DNA from: an uncultured Collinsella sp.
Lineage (GTDB): Bacteria > Actinomycetota > Coriobacteriia > Coriobacteriales > Coriobacteriaceae
DNA: 36,357 bases
Reading direction: 5' to 3'
NCBI GenBank assembly: GCA_900554465.1
Contig: USHF01000002.1
Span: 1 to 36,357, forward strand
Within the stretch, counting starts at the first letter, position 1. Each line of letters begins with the position of its first letter. The notes under the pieces were generated by a model. The model was not told where the DNA came from. It did no database searches and saw only the letters and a program-made list of their open reading frames with translations. Shown here in pieces: positions 22,618 to 29,192 of the stretch. The position numbers and the translations under genes were made by a program.

Positions 22618-23601
22618 TTAGTAGGAAAGCTTCCACATGTAGCGACGCATGGTCAGCGGGTGCTGACGGGCCTCGGCGATCTGGTTGCCGTACTCGCGCA
22701 TAACAGCGAGGTGCAGCAGCGGGTTGAAGTAGGTGACAACGCTCGCGGGCACGGCGTCGGCCAGGCCGTAGTCCTTGGAGTCGATCAGAGCGACCTTGGC
22801 GCCCATGCGCTTAAGGAAGGTGAGGGCGCGGGCGTCCATCGGACGGGTGGCACCATCGGACATGAAGAAGACGTAGGGCTTACCCTCGGTGGAAACCTCG
22901 AACGGGCCGTGGAAGTACTCGCCGGTGTTGTAGGCGGCGGCGTCGATCCACTGCATCTCGGTGAACAGGAAGGCGGCGTGAGAATAAGCCATCTTCTCGG
23001 AGGCACCGGAGGCCATGAAGTAGATCATCTCGTCGTCCTTGAAGTCCTGGGCGAACTGCTTGGCAAGACCCTTGGCGGACTGAGCGGCGTTCTCGCAGAG
23101 CTCGAAGACGTTGGTGAGGCCGGTGATCATGTCCTCGTAGTGGTCATAGCCCTCGGTCTGCTGAAGGATCTCGACAGCAAGAGCGATAGCGTAGCCGGGC
23201 TTCTCGCACTTGGCAGCGTAGTTGGCGTGGAAGCCGTGTACGATGACGTGGTCGGCGTCGACGGTCAGAGCGGAGCCAGCCTTGTTGGTGAGGGAGACGA
23301 CCGGGCAGTTGTGCTTCTTGGCGGTCTTGTTGGCCTCGACGGTCTCGGGCGTGGAGCCACCGAGGGAGCAGGTGATCACGAAGGTGTGCTCGTTGACCCA
23401 GGAAGGCGTGTCGTAGTTGAACTCGTTAGCGGTGAAGATCTGAACGTTCAGCTTGTCCGTGTTGTTGGCCAGGAAGTACTTGGCGGGGTAAAGGTCGGAC
23501 ATGGAAGCACCGCAGCCGACGAAAGCGACGCTGTGGATCTCGTGGTTGGACAGGACGTCAGCGACGATCTGCTTAGGGAGGTTAAGGTCGATCTCGTACA
23601 T
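22618..23601 (-). CDS. SIS-domain 6-phosphofructose-amine deglycase, FraB-like (deglycase 2)
   Basis: 327 aa from the ATG at 23601 (AAAGGA 9 bases upstream); an ATG at 23610 touches the AGGA and is less likely. Tandem SIS domains: AFVGCGASMSDLYPAKYFL and VITCSLGGSTPETVEANK in the first. LFTEMQW (E215) and TGEYFHGPFE (H231) give the FraB Glu/His pair. It also shares EILQQTEGY and the HPLTMRRYMWKLSY end with Salmonella FraB (6-phosphofructose-aspartate deglycase), so it is among the closest to FraB of the four here. Substrate is probably a phosphorylated Amadori product imported by the PTS encoded just upstream. Two hairpins separate it from IID, so its level may be set separately. Confidence 0.88.
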   Translation of the reverse strand: MYEIDLNLPKQIVADVLSNHEIHSVAFVGCGASMSDLYPAKYFLANNTDKLNVQIFTANEFNYDTPSWVNEHTFVITCSLGGSTPETVEANKTAKKHNCPVVSLTNKAGSALTVDADHVIVHGFHANYAAKCEKPGYAIALAVEILQQTEGYDHYEDMITGLTNVFELCENAAQSAKGLAKQFAQDFKDDEMIYFMASGASEKMAYSHAAFLFTEMQWIDAAAYNTGEYFHGPFEVSTEGKPYVFFMSDGATRPMDARALTFLKRMGAKVALIDSKDYGLADAVPASVVTYFNPLLHLAVMREYGNQIAEARQHPLTMRRYMWKLSY

Positions 23602-23692
23602 CTGACACATTCCTTTCGATTTGTTGCGGCGTCACATTGCCGGACGCTCGCAGGGTTACCGTAGTTAGGACCGAGTCGCCGGCCCGTTGAGG

Positions 23693-23767
23693 ATGTGACA
23701 AAGGGACTATCCCTTTGTCACATGTTAGGGATGGAAGCCTGCCTGGGGTATGGGATGCCAGGCAGGC
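23693..23767 (-). promoter_or_regulatory. Two intercistronic hairpins between IID and deglycase 2
   Basis: GCCTGCCTGG (23737-23746) pairs with CCAGGCAGGC (23758-23767). ATGTGACAAAGGGA (23693-23706) pairs perfectly with TCCCTTTGTCACAT (23710-23723) around a 3-base loop. Neither has a proper T run on the minus strand. They resemble the hairpin at 3742-3780 in PTS locus 1 and may tune expression within the operon. Confidence 0.65.
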
Positions 23768-23800
23768 CCCCGGGGGAAGCGGTTAGACGCTTGGTCGCGA

Positions 23801-24634
23801 CTAGGCCAGGATGCCGGCCGCGGAGAGGGCGATGCCGCCCACGATGGCGATCACGAGAAGCCAACCGGTGTTGACGTTCTTCTTGATGAGCCAGTACATA
23901 AGGCCGGTGAGGCCAAGGGAGATCATCTGGGGCATCATGCCGTCCAGGATGTCCTGGATCACGACGGTGCCGTCAGCGAACTGCAGCGGGGTGGTGGCGC
24001 CGATCAGCGTAGCGATCATGCCGCCCACAGACATAAGACCCACGATGCCGCAGACATACATGAGCTTCTCCATGAGGTCGCCGCCCTGAAGCTTGCTCAG
24101 GTACTCGTGGCCGCCCTGATAGCCCATCTTGGCTGCGAACCAAGTGATCAGCACGGAGGGCACAATGGAGATGAGCATGGCCAGGATCGGGCCCATGATG
24201 GAACCCTGCTGAGCCAGCTGAACGCCCAGACCAAAGGCGATAACGCGGATGGTGCCCTGGAAGAGGGAGTCACCGATGCCGGAAAGCGGACCCATGAGGG
24301 AGGTCTTGACCGCGTTGATCGAATCGGGATCGAAGTTCTCGGGATCCTTGGCGTACTCCTCCTCCATGGAGGCGGAGAGGCCCAGGATGAAAGCGCTCGT
24401 CTGCGGGGTGCAGTTGTAGAACGCCATGTGACGGTGGTAAGCCTCTTTCTTAGCAGCGAGCTGCTTGGGGTCGGACTCGTCCGGATAGAGGCGATCGAGC
24501 GTGGGAACCATGCCGTAGAGGAAGCCCATGTTCATCTGACGCTCGTAGTTCCAAGAGGCCTGGATGGCCCAGGAGCGCCAGAAGAACTGGCTGACCTTCT
24601 TGTTCAGGGACACGTCCTTGGTTGCGGTTGCCAT
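23801..24634 (-). CDS. PTS system mannose-family IID component (locus 2)
   Basis: 277 aa from the ATG at 24634, with AAGGAGGA 7 bases upstream. Contains the IID signature KTSLMGPLSGIGDSLFQGTIR near residue 115 and NMGFLYGMVPTLDRLYP in the N-terminal region. The ribosome binding site overlaps the IIC stop codon, so IIC and IID are coupled. Membrane partner of IIC. Clearly paralogous to the IID of locus 1. Confidence 0.93.
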   Translation of the reverse strand: MATATKDVSLNKKVSQFFWRSWAIQASWNYERQMNMGFLYGMVPTLDRLYPDESDPKQLAAKKEAYHRHMAFYNCTPQTSAFILGLSASMEEEYAKDPENFDPDSINAVKTSLMGPLSGIGDSLFQGTIRVIAFGLGVQLAQQGSIMGPILAMLISIVPSVLITWFAAKMGYQGGHEYLSKLQGGDLMEKLMYVCGIVGLMSVGGMIATLIGATTPLQFADGTVVIQDILDGMMPQMISLGLTGLMYWLIKKNVNTGWLLVIAIVGGIALSAAGILA

Positions 24635-24647
24635 AGTGTGTTCCTCC

Positions 24648-25442
24648 TTAGTCTTCGTCGTCTTCGAGCGGATCGTAGTCGGAATCGACACCGGCGGCTG
24701 CATGGGAACCGTTGAACTTGAAGCCCATGAAGACGACAGCCAGGCACACACCGATCAGAGCGACCGCGATGACGGACAGGTTGAGGTAAGCGGCGAGCAG
24801 GAAACCGATGAACAGGAACGGAGTCATACCCTTCTTGATCATCATGGTGAGCAGCAGGGCCAGACCGTAGGCGGTCATGATCTTGGTCGAGACGTTCAGA
24901 CCAACGGACAGCCACTCGGGAACCATGTTGACGATGGCTTGGACCAGGTCGGTACCGACAAAGACGGCCAGGAAGATCGGCAGGAAGTACATGATGGCGT
25001 ACAGACCGGAGCCGGCGCAGATGTGCATGCGGTAGGCGGTCTTGAACTTGCCGTTATCAATCGCGCTATCGGCCACATGGGTGAGGGCGGCGATGATGGA
25101 ACGGAACACGATGCCGAGGAGCTGACCCAAGACGGCGACCGGGATGGCGATTGTCATGGCGGTCTCGGCGGAAGCATCGGTCAGGCACGCAAAGGCAGCG
25201 GCCACGATGCCGCCCAGGACCATATCGGGCGGAACGGCGGCGCCGACCTGCACCAGGCCCATGGACACGAGCTCGACGGCGGCACCGACGGCAAGGCCGG
25301 TGGGCACATCGCCCAGCAGCAGACCGACGAGCGTAGCGCCAACGAGGGGCTGCTCGAAGTTAAGACGACCGAGCAGGCGGGAGTCCCACATGCAGAACAC
25401 GCCGACGAGGCCGACGAGCACCGCACTGATGAACGTATTCAT
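24648..25442 (-). CDS. PTS system mannose-family IIC component (locus 2)
   Basis: 264 aa, hydrophobic. Contains LLLGDVPTGLAVGAAVELVSMG and VGAAVPPDMVLGGIVAAAFA, typical of IIC. It ends with an acidic cytoplasmic tail (DSDYDPLEDDED), as the IIC of locus 1 does. ATG at 25442 with AAAGGAG 7 bases upstream, 36 bases after IIAB. It forms the channel with IID. Confidence 0.93.
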   Translation of the reverse strand: MNTFISAVLVGLVGVFCMWDSRLLGRLNFEQPLVGATLVGLLLGDVPTGLAVGAAVELVSMGLVQVGAAVPPDMVLGGIVAAAFACLTDASAETAMTIAIPVAVLGQLLGIVFRSIIAALTHVADSAIDNGKFKTAYRMHICAGSGLYAIMYFLPIFLAVFVGTDLVQAIVNMVPEWLSVGLNVSTKIMTAYGLALLLTMMIKKGMTPFLFIGFLLAAYLNLSVIAVALIGVCLAVVFMGFKFNGSHAAAGVDSDYDPLEDDED

Positions 25443-25478
25443 ACCCTTCTCCTTTCAGTCAGGCAAAAGCCTGGTTGA

Positions 25479-26402
25479 TTACAGCTTGGCGTCGATGTCG
25501 ACGCTCTGATACGTAGGGGTCTGCTGAACGTAGAGCTTGATGCCCATGTCGAGCAGCTGGTTGACGTCGGCCTTCTGGGTGGCGTCGAGGAAGACGGAGC
25601 TGTCCTTGCCGCCGACCTGATCGGCACCGTCGTGGTTGGCGGTGGCGCCCAGGTTGATGGCGTCGAGCTTGTAGCCCTGGCAGAACTGCAGCATCTCGGC
25701 CGTGTTGCCAAAGACGAACATGACGCGCTCGCCGAGGGTGTTGAGCTTGTCCATCTTGGCGAGGGCACGCTCGACGGTGAAGACGTTCAGGCGCACGCCC
25801 TGGGGCTTGGCCAGCTTAAGAGCGCCCTTCTTGATGTCATCGTTGGCGGCAGCGTTGTCGACGACGATGATGCGCTCGGCCTGAACCTTGGTGGTCCAGG
25901 TAAAGACGACCTGGCCGTGCAGCAGACGGTAGTCAAGACGTGCGAGGACGATCTTGGCGGGACCGGAGCTGTGACGGGACGCCTTGGCCTTCTTGGCGGG
26001 AGCCGCGGCGACCTCGACCGGTGCGTTGGGGTTGGTCAGACCGGTGCGGGCCTCGTTGATGAGGGCCGCGAGCTCGGTGCCCTTGACGGGGGCGGGGCTC
26101 ATAGCAAGCGTGAGCGCCAGCGGGATGTTGAAACCGCTGACAACCGTGAACTTCGTGCCGTTCTTGGAAAGCTCGACCATGTTGTTGTTGACCGAGCTAC
26201 CGAGCATATCGGTTAGCACATACACGGTGTCGTCCGCGTTGAACGTGGCGATCATAGCCTCAACCTTATTGGTGATGGGCTCCTTGTCGTCACGAGCAAG
26301 CGACACGACGTGGACGTTCGACACGTCGCCGAGAACCATCTCGAGCGTGTCTTTGGCGCCTGCGGCCAGGCCGCCATGAGATGCGAGAATGATCTGATTC
26401 AT
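25479..26402 (-). CDS. PTS system mannose-family IIAB fusion protein (locus 2)
   Basis: 307 aa. Residues 1-128 are a IIA domain (MNQIILASHGGLAAGAK; phospho-His H9; VLTDMLGSSVNNN). An Ala/Lys/Pro-rich linker (about 128-150, VAAAPAKKAKAS) joins it to a IIB domain (IVLARLDYRLLHGQVVFTW; phospho-His H162). It carries phosphate from HPr through H9 and H162 to the substrate at IIC/IID. ATG at 26402 with AAGGAGG. Locus 1 encodes the same two domains as separate proteins. A TATAAT hexamer and the ACGT-N5-ACGT motif lie 27-45 bases upstream. Confidence 0.95.
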   Translation of the reverse strand: MNQIILASHGGLAAGAKDTLEMVLGDVSNVHVVSLARDDKEPITNKVEAMIATFNADDTVYVLTDMLGSSVNNNMVELSKNGTKFTVVSGFNIPLALTLAMSPAPVKGTELAALINEARTGLTNPNAPVEVAAAPAKKAKASRHSSGPAKIVLARLDYRLLHGQVVFTWTTKVQAERIIVVDNAAANDDIKKGALKLAKPQGVRLNVFTVERALAKMDKLNTLGERVMFVFGNTAEMLQFCQGYKLDAINLGATANHDGADQVGGKDSSVFLDATQKADVNQLLDMGIKLYVQQTPTYQSVDIDAKL

Positions 26403-26428
26403 CTTGCCTCCTCCTTTTCGTTATGGTC

Positions 26429-26447
26429 ATTATAACGTCTTATACGT
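26429..26447. promoter_or_regulatory. Promoter/operator of PTS locus 2
   Basis: Plus-strand ATTATAACGTCTTATACGT. ACGT at 26435-26438 and 26444-26447 are five bases apart, exactly as at 20287-20299 upstream of GntR 3. On the minus strand TATAAT (26434-26429) can serve as the -10 element, so a protein bound here would block transcription. The rest of the 186-base gap up to the EamA stop shows no gene. Confidence 0.55.
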
Positions 26448-26588
26448 TGCTTATATTGATAATTAGTATATAAACCGTTCGCGGGTGAAAAACGACCGTT
26501 GGCGGGTTTAACGCAATCGAAACGATGGTCTTGGGTAGGCCGGCGCTGGCTGGATAACCCCAGGTCGGACGCCGCGCGCAACCCCCCC

Positions 26589-27671
26589 CTATCGCACGAA
26601 GTACCAGGGGCTTTCCTGCACGGTGGGCTCCAACGCAATGCCCGTGCGCTCGCGGAAGAGATCCATGTCCTGCGATTTCTCCGTCCACCACGCGTTGGGT
26701 TTAAAGGTCATGCTCTCAACGACATGACCGACAAACACACTGTTGCGCAGCTTGGAAAAGTCGGTGTTCATAATCACGATGGACGCGAGCACCAAAACGA
26801 TGCCCAGAACTTTGATCGCGCCGGCGGGCTCGGCGTAGACACCAATGCCCAGCAGTACGGTGACGACTGTCTCGAATGACATTACGACGGGAACTTTCGA
26901 CGTCTCGAGCCCCATGGACAGACCCTGCATATATAAGACATAGGCCACGGCTGTGGGGATGAGTCCAAAGCCAAGGAACAGCAGCAGCAGCTGTGGCGAC
27001 ATTGCCGCGGCGACATCTGGCCACGGAGCCGCGATAGCCGCCATAACCGCACCGCCAAAAACAAGGCCCCAAAACGTGACAGCCAGCGGGTGGACCGTCT
27101 TGGTTGCTATCCGGCTAAACACCGCGAGCGACGCGCCACAAAAGCCCGCAATCACGCCCGACGTGACGCCCCAAACCGAAAAATGAAAACCGGAAAGGTC
27201 GCCATCGGTCACTGCAAGTACACAGCCACCGATGTTAAAAGCGATGGCAACGAGCTTGTTGGGAGTCACATCCTCGCGATAAAGTACGCGGCCGAGCATG
27301 ACGCCAAACACCGGCGAGGTGTAGAGCAGTACCGAGGCCGTGGACATGCCCACCTCGCCCATGCACTCGTAATAAAGAGTGTTAGCGGTGGCGAGGCCGA
27401 TAATACCAAGAAGCGCACAAGGAACAAGCTCTTTAGGACTTGCCTTGAACAGTGCCAGGGGACCCGATGCCTTTCCCTCACGAGCACCTCCCTGGCAACC
27501 CATGAATGCCAAGACCGGAGCCATTAAGACGGCACCAGACAACAGGCGAAAGGCCGCCATGCTCTGGGACGAAACGCCCATGGCCGAGATGCCGTTTACA
27601 AAGATTCCGATGCTGCCCCACATAAGCGCGGCGATCAGCACCAGCACATAGCCCAGATTGCTTCTCTTCAA
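26589..27671 (-). CDS. EamA/DMT-family transporter
   Basis: 360 aa. The start codon is TTG at 27671, supported by a perfect AAGGAGG 5 bases upstream and no nearby ATG. Ten predicted membrane helices form two EamA repeats (about residues 7-145 and 165-300). The first begins GYVLVLIAALMWGSIGIFVNG and contains GLATANTLYYECMGEVGMSTAS. An unusual hydrophilic C-terminal extension of about 55 residues (from NTDFSKLRN) follows the last helix. DMT carriers often export amino acids or metabolites. Its place between a glycated-amine PTS and a deglycase suggests export of the released amine, or import of a related compound; this is inference. Confidence 0.87.
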   Translation of the reverse strand: MKRSNLGYVLVLIAALMWGSIGIFVNGISAMGVSSQSMAAFRLLSGAVLMAPVLAFMGCQGGAREGKASGPLALFKASPKELVPCALLGIIGLATANTLYYECMGEVGMSTASVLLYTSPVFGVMLGRVLYREDVTPNKLVAIAFNIGGCVLAVTDGDLSGFHFSVWGVTSGVIAGFCGASLAVFSRIATKTVHPLAVTFWGLVFGGAVMAAIAAPWPDVAAAMSPQLLLLFLGFGLIPTAVAYVLYMQGLSMGLETSKVPVVMSFETVVTVLLGIGVYAEPAGAIKVLGIVLVLASIVIMNTDFSKLRNSVFVGHVVESMTFKPNAWWTEKSQDMDLFRERTGIALEPTVQESPWYFVR

Positions 27672-27707
27672 CGCAGCCTCCTTGGTCTGTTTCCAATATG
27701 TTTCACA

Positions 27708-27736
27708 CTACGTTATAGTCGTTATATACATATATC
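27708..27736. promoter_or_regulatory. Promoter/operator of the EamA gene
   Basis: CTACGTTATAGTCGTTATAT (from 27708) has ACGT-N5-TCGT spacing, a one-base variant of the ACGT-N5-ACGT motif, and two TTATA steps that can act as -10 elements on the minus strand. Confidence 0.45.
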
Positions 27737-27787
27737 AAGACACAAATCGGCAAACGGGAAATCTGCACCGCTGGGGAACAAAGTACC

Positions 27788-27933
27788 CATTGGGGACGTA
27801 CTTAAATGACTACCCCAGGTGCCGCAAAATGACGAGAGTGGATAATCTCCCACTTTGAGTCCCCAAACAGGCCAAAAACGGGAGATTATCCACTCTCATT
27901 CTGCGGGGCACGCATTTAAGTCTGTCCCCAATG
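27788..27933. repeat. Nested inverted repeats: family A copy 3 inside an outer hairpin
   Basis: Outer arms: CATTGGGGAC at 27788 and CTTAAATG to 27808 are mirrored by CATTTAAG (27913) and GTCCCCAATG (to 27933), 19 of 21 positions matching. In the loop lies family A copy 3: GAGAGTGGATAATCTCCC (27834-27851) mirrored by GGGAGATTATCCACTCTC (27880-27897). Relative to copies 1 and 2 both stem arms have changed (GAGCGTGG to GAGAGTGG, CCACGCTC to CCACTCTC), which keeps the pairing. I see no gene in 27737-27994. Confidence 0.85.
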
Positions 27934-27954
27934 AGTGCCCCAAATGCGGCCCGT

Positions 27955-27993
27955 GCAGCGTCGAGCCGTTCCGCGGTTTGGTTAAACCGCGGA
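27955..27993 (-). repeat. Gene-end hairpin, family G, copy 2
   Basis: GTTCCGCGGTTT pairs with AAACCGCGGAAC (ending 27995 at the deglycase 4 stop), with the same GCAGCGTCGAGCCGTT flank as 19485-19500. It abuts the stop codon of deglycase 4. Confidence 0.65.
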
Positions 27994-27994
27994 A

Positions 27995-28987
27995 CTAATA
28001 GTCCAGCTTCCACATGTAGCGGCGCGTCATGTAGTCCTTGTGGGTGACGGCAGAAAGCGCGCGCATATACACGTTGTTGAGGATCGGCGCAAAGATCAGG
28101 TGGTTGAAGTACTCGCTCACGCTGTCCTTGATGTCGTTGAGGCCGAGCTCCTTGGCGTCGAGCTGGTAGACGCGCTCACCACCGTACTGGTTGACAAAGC
28201 GAATGCCGCGCTCGTCGTTGCAGCGGCTGCGGCCGACGCTGATGAGCTGGAACAGCGAGGTACGCTTGTCCAGGATCTCGAAGGGACCGTGGAAGAAGTC
28301 GCAGGTGTTGATGGTGCAGGAGTCGATCTGCAGCATCTCCTGCACGTTGCAGATGCTAAAGACGTAGGCGGCACCAAAGAGCGGGCCCTGAGCCATAACG
28401 TTGATGCAGGGCTTGTCGGCGTTCTGCTCGGCCCACTTGGCAGCGAGCGGACGGGTGTACTCGACAGCCTTGCGATAGATGGGGTCGACCAAGTCGAAGG
28501 CGGCCATAGCGGCCTCGTACTCGGCATAGCCCTCGGTCTGCTGCGTAAGCTCCATGGCGATCATGGTCACGACGGCGGAGTTGGTGCGGCCCATGCAGGA
28601 CTCATCGACGGCCAGGCTGTCATACTGGATCTTGTAGTCGCAGACTTCGGTGAGGCCGGACTCGTCGACATAGATGGCGATGGTGCTGGCGCCGTGATCC
28701 TTGGCGACCTGGGCGGCGACGATGGTCTCCTTGGTGCCGCGCATGGACACGACGACGGCCAGGGTGTTCTCGTTGACGTAGGCAGGCGTGGCGTGCACGA
28801 ACTCGTTGCTGGTGTAGCTGGAGCTCACGACCTGCGTGGCCTCGTGCTCCATAAAGTACTGGGCAGGATAGTTGCCGCCGTTGGATCCACCGGCGCCAAT
28901 CCACACGACGCGCTTGATGCCGCCCTTGTCTGCCTTGTCAGCCAAAACCTGGGAGACGACGTCCTTAACCTGTTCCTGAGTAGTCAT
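27995..28987 (-). CDS. SIS-domain 6-phosphofructose-amine deglycase, FraB-like (deglycase 4)
   Basis: 330 aa. Tandem SIS domains with VVWIGAGGSNGGNYPAQYFM and VVVSMRGTKETIVAAQ. VQEML (E217) and TCDFFHGPFE (H233) keep the FraB Glu/His pair, though the usual EMQW is EMLQ and the Glu before the HGPFE block is Asp. ELTQQTEGYAEYE and the end YMTRRYMWKLDY again resemble FraB. Predicted to hydrolyse a phosphorylated Amadori compound. It is transcribed divergently from GntR 4; operator-like repeats lie in the shared 205-base region. It has no dedicated PTS next to it. Changes near the active site suggest a substrate different from deglycase 2. Confidence 0.86.
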   Translation of the reverse strand: MTTQEQVKDVVSQVLADKADKGGIKRVVWIGAGGSNGGNYPAQYFMEHEATQVVSSSYTSNEFVHATPAYVNENTLAVVVSMRGTKETIVAAQVAKDHGASTIAIYVDESGLTEVCDYKIQYDSLAVDESCMGRTNSAVVTMIAMELTQQTEGYAEYEAAMAAFDLVDPIYRKAVEYTRPLAAKWAEQNADKPCINVMAQGPLFGAAYVFSICNVQEMLQIDSCTINTCDFFHGPFEILDKRTSLFQLISVGRSRCNDERGIRFVNQYGGERVYQLDAKELGLNDIKDSVSEYFNHLIFAPILNNVYMRALSAVTHKDYMTRRYMWKLDY

Positions 28988-29025
28988 CGTGCATCAGCCT
29001 TTCTTCTCGTTTGATGCTCTCGATG

Positions 29026-29184
29026 GCATACAAGTTACATACATGTTTTGGTTATGTCGACTAGTTGTATGCTATATTTGTCTTAGAAATTTTGCTGGTA
29101 AAGTTTTCGGCAAGCCATTACCAGCGGTTTTGTTGTCATGTTGGATACATGCTTGGTTCAGTAAGCATACAAGTTAGATACAGG
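29026..29184. promoter_or_regulatory. Operator repeats in the deglycase 4 / GntR 4 divergent promoter region
   Basis: GCATACAAGTTACATACATG (29026-29045) and GCATACAAGTTAGATACAGG (29165-29184) share 17 of 20 positions. TTGTATGC (29065-29072) is an inverted copy of the first eight bases. One copy lies by each gene start, as expected for a regulator that controls both itself and the divergent deglycase. Confidence 0.65.
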
Positions 29185-29192
29185 TTGTTCGC

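Noticed and set aside
26582..26589. Run of eight C at the end of the EamA gene as a phase-variable tract
   Set aside because: On the coding strand the G run lies just after the TAG, so slippage would not change the protein.
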